Assembly (NCBI RefSeq): GCF_001270495.1
Contig: NZ_LGUR01000206.1
Location: 1 to 64,000 of the forward strand
Direction of reading: 5' to 3'
Length of the DNA: 64,000 bases
Source: Streptomyces viridochromogenes
Lineage (GTDB): Bacteria; Actinomycetota; Actinomycetes; Streptomycetales; Streptomycetaceae
Shown: positions 1 to 8,190 of the stretch, piece by piece
Position numbering within the stretch: the first letter of the stretch is position 1
How the letters are laid out: each line of letters begins with the position of its first letter
Translations under genes and position numbers: made by a program
Notes under the pieces: generated by a model
Databases searched by the model: none
The model's input: the letters and a program-made list of their open reading frames with translations, nothing else
Told to the model about the DNA's origin: nothing

Positions 1-106
1 GCTGGGCCCGGTGCCCCGCCCCGGCCGGCACCGGCGCGAGGCGGGGCAAGGGGGGCCCGAGGGGGGGCCAACAGAAAGCCCGAGGAGAGGAAGAGGTGAC
101 CTCGGC
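1..106. other. Window edge, non-coding or end of an unseen gene
   Basis: I see no supported gene here. The last 25 bases are purine rich and supply the ribosome binding site (GGAGAGGAAGAGG) of the sugar-binding lipoprotein that follows. Confidence 0.4.
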
Positions 107-1390
107 ATGCCCGGACACAGGACAAAGGGGTTCTGCGCGTCGGCCGCCGCACTCGTGCTCTGCGCGATGCTGGCCGGCTGTGGAGGATCCGGGGAGTCGG
201 TCGGCGGCGGCAAGGTCGTGCTGCGCTACACGTGGTGGGGCAACCCCGACCGCGCGGAGCGCACCGAGCAGGCCGTCGCCCTGTTCGAGAAACAGCACCC
301 GAACATCCGGGTGCAGACGTCGTTCTCGGCCTACGAGGCCTACAAGCAGAAGCTCGCCACGCAGGCCGCGGGCGGCGACGCCCCCGATGTGATGCAGCTC
401 GACTACCGGCAGATCGACCAGTACGCCTCCGGCGGCGTCCTGCTCGACCTCGCCAAGGAGAAGGCCGTACTGCGCACCGGCGAGATCGACCCGGGTCTGC
501 TCGCCACCGGCCGGCTGGAGGACACGCAGTACGCGATCCCCCAGGGCCGCGGCACCGAGACCGTCGCCTACGACGTCAAGGCATGGAAGGCGTCCGGCGT
601 ACCGCTCCCGGGCCGGAGCTGGACCTGGAGCGAGTGGGCCGACACCATGCGGGACCTGGCGGAGAAGACCGGCGAGCCCGGCGCCACCGACCCCGGCCAG
701 AGCGAGGACTGCTTCGAGGTCTGGCTGCGCGGACAGGGCAAGTCCCTCTACACGAAGGACGGCGGGCTCGGCTTCACCGCCGACGACCTGACCCGCTGGT
801 GGACCTTCACCGACAAGCTCCGGCGCGAGGGAGCCGTCTCGCCCGCCGAGCAGACCACCCAGCTCGACGGCTCCGTCGAGAACACCCCGCTCGGGCGCGG
901 CGAGGCCACGGCCGACGCCAACTGGGACGCTCCGGCGAGCGGTTTCCTCGCCCTCATACCGAGCGGTGTCGCCCTCGCGCCGATGCCGTCGGGCGAGGAC
1001 GGCACCCCCGGCCAGTACTTCAAGCCGTCGATGTTCCTGGGCGTCGGGGCCGGCACCGGGTACCCCGAGGAGGCGGCCCAGCTGGTCGACTTCCTCATCA
1101 ACGACGCACAGGCGGCGAAGATCCTCGGTGCCACCCGGGGCATCCCCGTCAACGAGTCGATCCGCGAGGAGACCGAGTCGCAGCTCAAGGACTTCGACAA
1201 GACGATCGCCGACTACCAGTCCTCCCTGGAGGGCTCCCTCAAGGACCCGCCGCAGGCCCCGCCTTCGGGCGACAACGCCCTTCAGGCCACCTTCCAGCGC
1301 GACTACGACCAGGTGTCGTACGAGCGCATGTCGCCCCGCGAGGCGGCCGAGAACTACGTCACCGAGGCGAAGGCGGAGCTGAGGTCATGA
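107..1390 (+). CDS. Extracellular sugar-binding lipoprotein of an ABC importer
   Basis: This 427-residue protein is a family 1 type solute-binding protein that would capture a sugar or oligosaccharide outside the membrane. It opens with a lipoprotein signal: basic start, hydrophobic stretch and lipobox LAGC with the acylated Cys at residue 25. The mature part begins with the KVVLRYTWWGNPDRAE pattern and ends in the helical region usual for the family. ATG 107 was chosen because a purine-rich ribosome binding site lies 10-20 bases upstream; the frame is open further upstream but reads Pro/Arg/Gly-rich low-complexity residues. Its stop overlaps the first permease gene (ATGA). The sugar cannot be read from the sequence. 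Confidence 0.9.
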   Translation: MPGHRTKGFCASAAALVLCAMLAGCGGSGESVGGGKVVLRYTWWGNPDRAERTEQAVALFEKQHPNIRVQTSFSAYEAYKQKLATQAAGGDAPDVMQLDYRQIDQYASGGVLLDLAKEKAVLRTGEIDPGLLATGRLEDTQYAIPQGRGTETVAYDVKAWKASGVPLPGRSWTWSEWADTMRDLAEKTGEPGATDPGQSEDCFEVWLRGQGKSLYTKDGGLGFTADDLTRWWTFTDKLRREGAVSPAEQTTQLDGSVENTPLGRGEATADANWDAPASGFLALIPSGVALAPMPSGEDGTPGQYFKPSMFLGVGAGTGYPEEAAQLVDFLINDAQAAKILGATRGIPVNESIREETESQLKDFDKTIADYQSSLEGSLKDPPQAPPSGDNALQATFQRDYDQVSYERMSPREAAENYVTEAKAELRS

Positions 1391-2331
1391 CCACCACCGA
1401 CATCCCCGCGCCCGCCGCCAGGAAACCGGCGGCCACCAGGGCCCCGAAGCGCCGACCCAAGCGCGAAAGCCAGGGCCCCGCCTGGGTGTTCCTCTCCCCG
1501 TGGGTGCTCGGCGCGATCGTCCTGACGCTGCTGCCGATGGCCGTGTCGCTGTACCTGTCCTTCACCGACTACGACCTGTTCAACCCGCCGCGTTGGGTGG
1601 GCCTGCGCAACTACGTCCAGATGTTCACCGAGGACCCGCGCTACTGGCGGTCCGTGATGACGACCCTGACGTACGTCGTCATCGCCGTGCCCCTGCAACT
1701 CGCGCTCGCCCTCGCCGTCGCGCTCGCCCTGAAGTCCATGAAGCGGGGCAAGGGCTTCTACCGGTCGGCCTTCTACGCCCCCTCGCTGCTCGGCGCGTCC
1801 ATGTCCATCGCCCTCGTCTGGCGCGCGGTCTTCAACGACGGCGGCACCGTGGACAACCTGCTCGGCACCGGCGGCTGGGTCAACAAGCCCGGCTGGGCGC
1901 TGCTCGCCGTGGCACTGCTGACGGTGTGGCAGTTCGGGGCGCCGATGGTCATCTTCCTCGCGGGACTCCAGCAGATTCCCGGCGAGCTGTACGAGGCGGC
2001 AGCCGTGGACGGGGCGGGCAAATGGCGGCAGTTCCTGTCCGTCACGGTGCCGATGCTGTCCCCGGTTCTGTTCTTCAACCTCGTACTGCAGACCATCCAG
2101 GCATTCCAGGTCTTCACACCCGCCTTCGCGCTCAGCGCCGGCAAGGGCGGCCCCGCCGACTCGACCCTCGTCTACACCCTCTACCTCTACGACCGCGGCT
2201 TCGTCGCCTCCCACATGGGCTACGCCTCCGCCATGGCCTGGGTCCTGCTGATCGCCATCGGCGCCGTCACGGCGGTGCTGTTCCGCACCTCGCGCTCCTG
2301 GGTCTTCTACGCCTCCGAGGGGGACCGATGA
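1387..2331 (+). CDS. Sugar ABC transporter permease (MalF/LacF type)
   Basis: This 314-residue inner-membrane permease forms half of the translocation channel. A basic, Ala/Pro-rich N-tail of about 30 residues precedes six predicted membrane segments. The binding-protein-dependent permease signature is EAAAVDGAGKWRQF near residue 220, which in this family contacts the ATPase. The start overlaps the lipoprotein stop by ATGA and the end overlaps the next permease in the same way, so the three are one translationally coupled operon. No ATPase gene is present; in Streptomyces many such importers share the ATPase MsiK encoded elsewhere, which is the likely explanation but is an inference. Confidence 0.92.
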   Translation: MTTTDIPAPAARKPAATRAPKRRPKRESQGPAWVFLSPWVLGAIVLTLLPMAVSLYLSFTDYDLFNPPRWVGLRNYVQMFTEDPRYWRSVMTTLTYVVIAVPLQLALALAVALALKSMKRGKGFYRSAFYAPSLLGASMSIALVWRAVFNDGGTVDNLLGTGGWVNKPGWALLAVALLTVWQFGAPMVIFLAGLQQIPGELYEAAAVDGAGKWRQFLSVTVPMLSPVLFFNLVLQTIQAFQVFTPAFALSAGKGGPADSTLVYTLYLYDRGFVASHMGYASAMAWVLLIAIGAVTAVLFRTSRSWVFYASEGDR

Positions 2332-3194
2332 CCACCACCACAACTCCGGTCGTCCGCAAGCCCGTTGCCTGGGGCCGGATCGCCCTGCACCTCGGCTGTC
2401 TGGCCGCGCTGCTGGTCATGCTGTATCCGCTGGCATGGCTGCTGGCGACCTCGCTCAAGCCCGCCGACGAGGTCATCGCGAGCCTCGACCTGCTGCCCGG
2501 CCATCTGGAGTGGTCGAACTACTCCACGGCCCTGGACGGCGTCAACGACGTCTCCATCTGGCGGCTGCTGTCCAACTCGCTCCTGATCGCGGGCGGCGCG
2601 GTCCTCGGCAACGTCATCAGCTGCTCGCTGGCCGCCTACGCCTTCGCGCGCCTGCGATTCCGCTTCCGGGGGCCGCTGTTCGCGTTCATGATCGCGACGA
2701 TCATGCTGCCCCACCACGCCGTGCTGATCCCGCAGTACATCATCTTCAACCAGCTCGGCCTGGTGAACACCTACTGGCCGCTGATCCTGCCGAAGTTCCT
2801 CGCCACGGAAGCCTTCTTCGTCTTCCTCATCGTGCAGTTCATGCGCGGTCTGCCGCGCGAGCTGGAGGAGGCGGCCCGGATCGACGGCTGCGGACCGTTC
2901 CGGAGCTTCTTCAAGGTCGTCCTCCCCCTCACCCGCCCCGCCTTGATCACCACGGCGATCTTCACCTTCATCTGGACGTGGAACGACTTCTTCACCCAGC
3001 TCATCTACCTCTTCGACCCGGACAAGTTCACGCTCACGCTCGCCCTGCGGTCGTTCGTGGACGCGTCCAGCACCTCGGCCTTCGGGCCGATGTTCGCGAT
3101 GTCCGTGATCGCGCTGCTGCCGATCGTGCTGTTCTTCCTCGCCTTCCAGCGGCTGCTGGTCGAGGGCATGGCCAGCTCCGGGCTCAAGGGGTGA
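2328..3194 (+). CDS. Sugar ABC transporter permease (MalG/LacG type)
   Basis: This 288-residue protein is the second channel subunit, partner of the permease encoded just upstream. It has six predicted membrane segments and the EAA loop EEAARIDGCGPFRSFFKVVLPL around residues 185-205. Length and the C-terminal end match the MalG/LacG-type permeases. It overlaps its upstream neighbour by ATGA and the following small membrane protein gene by GTGA. Confidence 0.92.
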   Translation: MTTTTTPVVRKPVAWGRIALHLGCLAALLVMLYPLAWLLATSLKPADEVIASLDLLPGHLEWSNYSTALDGVNDVSIWRLLSNSLLIAGGAVLGNVISCSLAAYAFARLRFRFRGPLFAFMIATIMLPHHAVLIPQYIIFNQLGLVNTYWPLILPKFLATEAFFVFLIVQFMRGLPRELEEAARIDGCGPFRSFFKVVLPLTRPALITTAIFTFIWTWNDFFTQLIYLFDPDKFTLTLALRSFVDASSTSAFGPMFAMSVIALLPIVLFFLAFQRLLVEGMASSGLKG

Positions 3195-3790
3195 CCGGGA
3201 TGGGAACGCGTGAGCCGGGCGAGGTCTTCGGGCCGCGGATGACCCTGTTCGCCGACGTGCTGAGCGTCGGCCTCGCCACGGCCCTGATGTCGCTGCCCCT
3301 GGTGACGATTCCGGCCTCCCTCTCGACCGCGTGCGCGGTGCTGCGGGGCGCGGGGGAGGGGCAACCCGCCACTGCGGGGCGGTACTTCGCGCTGCTGCGA
3401 CGGCGGCTGCGGGCCGGGGACCTGGCGGCGGGCGTGGTCGCCCTCGCGGGGGCGCTGCTGTTCGCCGCCGACCTGGCGCTGGCTGGGGCCGGGCTGCCCG
3501 GGGCGCCGGTCTTCGCGGTCGTGGCCGCCGGGATCGGTGCGGCAGCCCTGCTGGTGGGTCTCCGAGCCTGTGCCCGCCCCGAGTCGCTCACCGACTGGAC
3601 GGCCGCCCTGCGCACGGCCGCGCGGGACGCCGTACAGGATGTCGGCGGTAGTGCCCTGGTGCTGCTCGCGGTGGCGACCGCCGTCCTGTGCGGCTGGATG
3701 CTGCCGCCGCTGGCCTTCCTGGCTCCCGGACCGTTGGCGTTGGCGCTGACCGCCGTTCATATCCGACGGGGGGTCATATCCGAGAATTAA
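3191..3790 (+). CDS. Small membrane protein, YesL/DUF624-like
   Basis: This 199-residue protein has about four hydrophobic segments. An N-terminal stretch resembles YesL/DUF624 proteins, which are often encoded with sugar ABC importers: a membrane segment with SLPLVTIPASLSTACAVLR followed by a basic region. The GTG start overlaps the permease stop; ATG 3200 would shorten it by three residues. Its role is unknown. The position at the end of the importer operon suggests an accessory function in sugar uptake. The family assignment rests on a weak motif and on context. Confidence 0.6.
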   Translation: MTGMGTREPGEVFGPRMTLFADVLSVGLATALMSLPLVTIPASLSTACAVLRGAGEGQPATAGRYFALLRRRLRAGDLAAGVVALAGALLFAADLALAGAGLPGAPVFAVVAAGIGAAALLVGLRACARPESLTDWTAALRTAARDAVQDVGGSALVLLAVATAVLCGWMLPPLAFLAPGPLALALTAVHIRRGVISEN

Positions 3791-3831
3791 GCACGCATTT
3801 GCGCGCACGCGGTGTGAGGCGACGTTTGCGG

Positions 3832-3878
3832 TGTCAATCATCTTGACATGAACCTGCGACCCGACGGGCGGGTCGCAG
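3832..3878. promoter_or_regulatory. Two adjacent inverted repeats upstream of the phospholipase gene
   Basis: TGTCAA at 3832-3837 and TTGACA at 3843-3848 form a perfect 6-base inverted repeat with a 5-base spacer. Six bases on, CTGCGACCCG (3854-3863) and CGGGTCGCAG (3869-3878) form a perfect 10-base inverted repeat. They end 7 bases before the ribosome binding site. They could be an operator plus a 5' leader hairpin; TTGACA could also be a -35 element, but no good -10 follows. Confidence 0.45.
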
Positions 3879-3896
3879 CCTCATGGAGGTGTGGAA

Positions 3897-4349
3897 ATGC
3901 GCCGCACACTCGCCACCGGTCTCGCCGCCTCAGCCCTGTCCCTCCTGACCGTCGTCGCCACCGCCTCGACGGCCGACGCCGCTCCCGCCGACAAGCCCCA
4001 GGTCCTCGCCAGTTGGACCCAGACCAGCGCGTCCAGCTACAACGCCTGGGCCGCCGCCCGCACCAACCAGTCCGCCTGGTCCGCCTACGCCTTCGACTGG
4101 TCCACCGACTACTGCTCCTCCTCGCCGGACAACCCGTTCGGGTTCCCGTTCTCCACGTCCTGCGCCCGGCACGACTTCGGCTACCGCAACTACAAGGCGC
4201 TGGGCGCGTTCGACGCCAACAAGTCGCGCCTGGACAGCGCCTTCTACGAGGACCTCAAGCGCGTGTGCGCCGGCTACGGCGGTGCGACGAAGTCCGCCTG
4301 CAACAGCACCGCCTGGACGTACTACCAGGCAGTGAGGGCCTTCGGCTGA
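3897..4349 (+). CDS. Secreted prokaryotic phospholipase A2
   Basis: This 150-residue protein belongs to the small secreted phospholipase A2 family known from Streptomyces violaceoruber, which hydrolyses the sn-2 ester of phospholipids with calcium. A signal peptide covers residues 1-28 (cleavage after ADA). The catalytic His-Asp pair is in CARHDFGYRN (His92, Asp93). Cysteines at about 73, 89, 124 and 135 would give the two disulfides of the family. ATG 3897 is preceded by GGAGGT at 3885-3890, so the in-frame GTG at 3891 is not needed. It stands alone and ends in a strong hairpin. Confidence 0.88.
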   Translation: MRRTLATGLAASALSLLTVVATASTADAAPADKPQVLASWTQTSASSYNAWAAARTNQSAWSAYAFDWSTDYCSSSPDNPFGFPFSTSCARHDFGYRNYKALGAFDANKSRLDSAFYEDLKRVCAGYGGATKSACNSTAWTYYQAVRAFG

Positions 4350-4365
4350 CAGGCCGTCGACCTGG

Positions 4366-4395
4366 CTGAGGGCGCCGCGTGTGCGGCGCCCTCAG
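4366..4395. terminator. Bidirectional hairpin terminator
   Basis: CTGAGGGCGCCGC and its exact reverse complement form a 13-base stem with a 4-base loop. It lies between the convergent phospholipase and copper ATPase genes, so it can serve both. Confidence 0.85.
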
Positions 4396-4414
4396 TGCAT
4401 CTCCGGGCGAGGAA

Positions 4415-6688
4415 TCAGTCCGCGGCCCGGAACGAGCGCAGCCGCAGCGAGTTGCCGACGACGAAGACCGAGGAGAAGGCCATGGCCGCGCCGGCGATCA
4501 TCGGGTTGAGCAGTCCGGCCGCGGCGAGCGGCAGGGCGGCGACGTTGTAGGCGAAGGCCCAGAACAGGTTCGACCGGATGGTGCCGAGCGTCTTGCGGGA
4601 GAGCCGGATGGCGTCGGCGGCTACCCGCAGGTCGCCCCGCACCAGGGTGAGGTCGCCGGCCTCGATCGCGGCGTCCGTGCCCGTGCCCATCGCCAGGCCC
4701 AGGTCGGCCTGGGCCAGTGCGGCCGCGTCGTTGACCCCGTCGCCCACCATCGCGACCGAACGGCCCTCGGCCTGGAGCCGTTTGACGACATCGGCCTTGT
4801 CCTGCGGCAGCACCTCGGCGATGACGTTCTCGGGCGCGATACCGACCTCGCGGGCGACGGACTCGGCCACCGCCCGGTTGTCGCCGGTCAGCAGGATCGG
4901 GGTGAGGCCGAGGCCGCGCAGCCGCCGGATCGCCTCAGGGCTGGTCTCCTTGACCGCGTCGGCCACCTCCAGCACCGCCCGCGCCTCGCCGTCCCAGGCG
5001 ACCGCGATGGCGGTACGACCGGCCGCCTCGGCCTCGGACTTCGCGTGTGCGAGGGGAGCCGGCAGTGCCATGGCCCAGTCTTCGAGGAGCCGCTCCCGGC
5101 CCACCAGCACCGCGTGGCCGTCGACCACGCCCTGCACGCCGAGGCCGGGCACGTTCGCGAAGTCCTCCGGCGTGGGCAGCGAACCCAGCTTCTCCAGTGC
5201 CCCGTCGGCCACGGCGCGGGCGATGGGGTGTTCGGAGGCGTGCTCCAACGCACCCGCGAGGCGCAGGACTTCGGCCTCCTCGGCGTTGTCGGCGGTGTGC
5301 ACGGCCAGCAGCCTCATCCGGCCGGTGGTCACGGTGCCCGTCTTGTCGAGGACGATCGTGTCCACCTCGCGCGTGGACTCCAGCACCTCCGGGCCCTTGA
5401 TCAGGATCCCGAGCTGCGCGCCCCGCCCGGTGCCCACCATCAGCGCGGTCGGCGTGGCCAGGCCCAGGGCGCACGGGCAGGCGATGATCAGTACGGCGAC
5501 CCCGGCGGTGAAGGCGGCGGCCGGCCCGGCACCGTTGCCCAGCCAGAAGCCGAGGGTGCCCAGCGCGAGGGCGATCACGACCGGCACGAACACCGCGGAG
5601 ATCCGGTCCGCGAGCCGCTGCGCCGCGGCCTTGCCGTTCTGCGCGTCCTCCACCAGCCTGGCCATCCGGGCGAGTTGGGTGTCGGCGCCGATGCGGGTGG
5701 CCTCGACGACGAGACGGCCGCCCGCGTTGAGCGTGGCGCCGGTGACCGCGTCGCCCCGGGCCACCTCGACCGGCACGGACTCGCCGGTGAGCATCGACGC
5801 GTCCACGGCCGACGAGCCTTCGACGACCGTGCCGTCGGTGGCGATCTTCTCGCCGGGGCGCACGACAAAGCGGTCGCCGACCTTCAACTCCGAGACCGGT
5901 ATGGTCCGTTCGTCACCGTGCGCGCCCAGCACGGTGACGTCCTTGGCGCCCAGCTCCAGCAGCGCCTTGAGCGCCGCGCCCGCCTTGCGCTTGGAACGGG
6001 CCTCGAAGTAGCGCCCGGCCAGGATGAAGGCGACGACACCGGCGGCCGCCTCCAGATAGATGTTCCCGGAACCGTCACCGCGGGCGATGGTCAGCTCGAA
6101 GGGGTGCGTCATCCCCGGCTCGCCCGCCGTGCCGAGGAACAGCGCCCACAGGGACCACAGGAACGCGGCCGACGTGCCGACCGAGATCAGCGTGTCCATG
6201 GTGGCCGCACCGTGCCGCAGGTTGGTGAACGCCGCCCTGTGGAAGGGCCAGGCGGCATACGTCACGACCGGCGCCGCCAGCGTGAGCGACAGCCACTGCC
6301 AGTACTCGAACTGGAGAGCCGGGATCATGGCCATCGCGACCACGGGCACGGCGAGCGTCACGGCTGTGATCAACCGCTCCCGGAGCGGGCGTAGTTCATC
6401 GTGGCCGCCGGTGCTCCCGGGCGTGTCCTGCGCGTCCTGGGCGTCCCGCACGGGCGGTGCGGGTTCCTGCGCGGTGTACCCGGTCGCCTCGACGGTGGCG
6501 ATCAGGTCCTGGACGGAGACCTCCTCGCCGTAGCTGACCTTCGCCTTCTCGGTGGCGTAGTTGACGGTGGCGGTCACGCCGTCCATGCGGTTCAGCTTCT
6601 TCTCGATGCGCGCCGCGCACGAGGCGCAGGTCATGCCGCCGATGGCGAGCTCTACCTCGGCCGTGGGGTGGGACGCGGTGGTGGTCAT
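4415..6688 (-). CDS. copA: Copper-exporting P1B-type ATPase
   Basis: This 757-residue membrane pump exports Cu(I). An N-terminal heavy-metal domain carries GMTCASC (Cys21, Cys24). The membrane CPC motif is in IACPCALGL, the phosphorylation site is DKTGT and the hinge is [10 protein letters not shown]. Near the C-terminus the AYN and MAFSS motifs match the Cu(I) subgroup. Reading on the minus strand, it lies 96 bases after the copZ-like gene, separated by a tract containing 14 consecutive cytosines on the coding strand. Start 6688 has a GAGGAG ribosome binding site about 6 bases upstream. Confidence 0.95.
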   Translation of the reverse strand: MTTTASHPTAEVELAIGGMTCASCAARIEKKLNRMDGVTATVNYATEKAKVSYGEEVSVQDLIATVEATGYTAQEPAPPVRDAQDAQDTPGSTGGHDELRPLRERLITAVTLAVPVVAMAMIPALQFEYWQWLSLTLAAPVVTYAAWPFHRAAFTNLRHGAATMDTLISVGTSAAFLWSLWALFLGTAGEPGMTHPFELTIARGDGSGNIYLEAAAGVVAFILAGRYFEARSKRKAGAALKALLELGAKDVTVLGAHGDERTIPVSELKVGDRFVVRPGEKIATDGTVVEGSSAVDASMLTGESVPVEVARGDAVTGATLNAGGRLVVEATRIGADTQLARMARLVEDAQNGKAAAQRLADRISAVFVPVVIALALGTLGFWLGNGAGPAAAFTAGVAVLIIACPCALGLATPTALMVGTGRGAQLGILIKGPEVLESTREVDTIVLDKTGTVTTGRMRLLAVHTADNAEEAEVLRLAGALEHASEHPIARAVADGALEKLGSLPTPEDFANVPGLGVQGVVDGHAVLVGRERLLEDWAMALPAPLAHAKSEAEAAGRTAIAVAWDGEARAVLEVADAVKETSPEAIRRLRGLGLTPILLTGDNRAVAESVAREVGIAPENVIAEVLPQDKADVVKRLQAEGRSVAMVGDGVNDAAALAQADLGLAMGTGTDAAIEAGDLTLVRGDLRVAADAIRLSRKTLGTIRSNLFWAFAYNVAALPLAAAGLLNPMIAGAAMAFSSVFVVGNSLRLRSFRAAD

Positions 6689-6714
6689 CGCTGCTCCTCG
6701 TGCGGGGGCGGGGC

Positions 6715-6728
6715 GGGGGGGGGGGGGG
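6715..6728. repeat. 14-base poly-G tract between copZ-like gene and copA
   Basis: Fourteen consecutive G bases (C in the transcript) follow a GGGGGCGGGGC tract in the copZ-copA intergenic leader. Such runs are prone to slippage in vivo and to assembly error. Confidence 0.8.
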
Positions 6729-6784
6729 TTCGGGCGGAGGCCGGTGGGGCCGGGCTCCGCCGGGTCGGGGGTGCGGGGGCCGGG

Positions 6785-7009
6785 TCAGGCCGCGCGGCCG
6801 GTCAGCTCGTAGCCGGCCTCGTCGACGACCTCGGCGATCAGGGCGTCGTCGGGCGCGGTGGCGCTGGTGACGGTGACCCGACCGGTCGCGAGGTCGACGC
6901 CGACCTCCGTGACGCCGTCCAGCTCGCCGATGACCTTGGTGAGGGTTGCCTTGCAGTGGCCGCAGGTCATCCCGGAGACGGCGTACGTGGTCGTGGACAG
7001 GGCGGACAT
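6785..7009 (-). CDS. copZ: Copper chaperone, CopZ-like HMA protein
   Basis: This 74-residue cytoplasmic protein is a single heavy-metal-associated domain. GMTCGHC (Cys16, Cys19) is the copper-binding loop and the length is typical of CopZ. It would pass Cu(I) to CopA, encoded next on the same strand. An AGGAGG ribosome binding site lies just upstream of the ATG. The leader holds CsoR-like sites, consistent with copper induction. Confidence 0.9.
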   Translation of the reverse strand: MSALSTTTYAVSGMTCGHCKATLTKVIGELDGVTEVGVDLATGRVTVTSATAPDDALIAEVVDEAGYELTGRAA

Positions 7010-7044
7010 GTGTTCCTCCTGAAGAGCGGGGGCTCGGTCGACCA

Positions 7045-7065
7045 GGATACGGGGTGGGGGTATCC
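7045..7065. promoter_or_regulatory. Inverted repeat in the copper divergent region
   Basis: GGATAC (7045-7050) and GTATCC (7060-7065) form a perfect inverted repeat around a G-rich core. It lies upstream of the minus-strand copZ-like gene and resembles a diverged CsoR site. Confidence 0.45.
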
Positions 7066-7083
7066 TTGGCTGGTGTCCATGTA

Positions 7084-7098
7084 TACCCCTAGGGGGTA
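7084..7098. promoter_or_regulatory. CsoR-like copper operator 1
   Basis: TACCCCTAGGGGGTA is a near-perfect palindrome matching the TACCC-N-GGGTA form of operators bound by the copper sensor CsoR. It sits between the divergent copZ-like gene and the His-rich protein gene. Confidence 0.75.
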
Positions 7099-7122
7099 GG
7101 TGAGGCAAGTGCTGAATCCGGG

Positions 7123-7150
7123 TTGACTTCATACCCCCCAGGGGTATGGT
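7123..7150 (+). promoter_or_regulatory. Promoter overlapping CsoR-like operator 2
   Basis: TTGACT at 7123-7128 and TATGGT at 7145-7150, 16 bases apart, look like a housekeeping promoter for the gene at 7199. The spacer and -10 contain ATACCCCCCAGGGGTAT (7131-7147), a second CsoR-like palindrome, so a bound repressor would block it. Confidence 0.7.
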
Positions 7151-7198
7151 GAGGTGCAGTGAAGGAACGTATCCGGCCCCGACCCGTAGGAGACCGCC

Positions 7199-8188
7199 AT
7201 GCATGCCGGACTGAGGATCACCGCGTTCGCCGCCGCGCTGGCCGCGACCTTCGGCACCGCCTACGGCGTGGGGGAGGCCGTCGACCCGGTCGTCGAGGAC
7301 CCCGCGCCCGCCCGTCACGAGAGCCACGGCGAGGCGTCACCGACACCGGAGGAAGGCGGCGGGCACGGCGGGCATGAGGCCGAGCCGCCCGGCGGACTCC
7401 AGATCTCCGAGGGCGGCTACAGCCTCGACCTGCGGACGCAGCGCATCACGGCGGGCAAACGCTCCGACCTGAGCTTCGTCATCCGTGACCACGACGGCCG
7501 CGCCGTGACCGCCTACCAGCGCGAGCACGAGAAGGAACTCCACCTCATCGTCGCCTCACGCGACCTGGTCACCTACCGTCATCTGCACCCCACCCGCGCC
7601 GCCGACGGCACCTGGAGCATCCCCGTCGAACTGCCCCGCGCGGGCGGCTACCGCGTCTTCGCCGACTTCACCCCGGCGAAGAAGGGTGCCGAGAACCTCA
7701 CCCTCGGCGCGGACCTGGCCGCCTCCGGGGCCTACGAGCCGCAGCGGCTGCCCGCCCCGAACACCACGGCCGAGATCCACGGCTACGACGTCCGGCTGGA
7801 CGGCGGCCTGCGCCCGGGCAAGGAGGGCGAACTCAAGCTGAAGGTCTCGCGCGACGGCCGCCCCGTGACCGACCTCCAGCCCTACCTCGGTGCGTACGGG
7901 CACCTGGTGGCCCTGCGCTCCGGTGACCTCGCCTACCTCCACGTCCACCCGAACGGCGAACCCGGCGACGGCGCGACCAATCCCGGCCCGGAGATCTCGT
8001 TCACGGCGACGGCACCGAGCAGCGGCACATACCGGCTGTTCCTCGACTTCAAGCACGAAGGGGAGGTCCACACCGCCGCGTTCACGGTCCGGGCCGGTGC
8101 GGCGACCGCCGCTACGGGCGCGACCTCGGACGCGCCCTCCGGCTCGTCCTCAGCAGAGCACGAGGACGAGCCCGGTCACGGCCACTGA
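7199..8188 (+). CDS. Exported His-rich copper-associated protein
   Basis: This 329-residue protein starts with a short hydrophobic segment (signal or anchor) followed by a His/Glu/Pro-rich linker with HGGHE. Two similar beta-rich halves follow. Each has a His motif (TYRHLHP, then AYLHVHP) and a GGYRVFADF or GTYRLFLDF strand, which points to internal duplication. The C-terminus is Ser/Thr rich and ends in a His tail (GHGH). The function is not established. CsoR-like sites at its promoter and copA/copZ next door suggest extracytoplasmic copper binding. The start has GTAGGAGA upstream. Its stop is two bases from the convergent permease stop. Confidence 0.75.
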   Translation: MHAGLRITAFAAALAATFGTAYGVGEAVDPVVEDPAPARHESHGEASPTPEEGGGHGGHEAEPPGGLQISEGGYSLDLRTQRITAGKRSDLSFVIRDHDGRAVTAYQREHEKELHLIVASRDLVTYRHLHPTRAADGTWSIPVELPRAGGYRVFADFTPAKKGAENLTLGADLAASGAYEPQRLPAPNTTAEIHGYDVRLDGGLRPGKEGELKLKVSRDGRPVTDLQPYLGAYGHLVALRSGDLAYLHVHPNGEPGDGATNPGPEISFTATAPSSGTYRLFLDFKHEGEVHTAAFTVRAGAATAATGATSDAPSGSSSAEHEDEPGHGH

Positions 8189-8190
8189 CC

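Noticed and set aside
107..3790. A complete self-contained sugar importer
   Set aside because: No ATPase gene is present between or next to the permease genes in the window, so the importer must use one encoded elsewhere.
4379..6394. Long open frames opposite copA, the NRPS genes and other GC-rich genes
   Set aside because: They are low-complexity Arg/Pro/Gly/Ala-rich readings produced by third-position GC bias and have no ribosome binding sites or domains.
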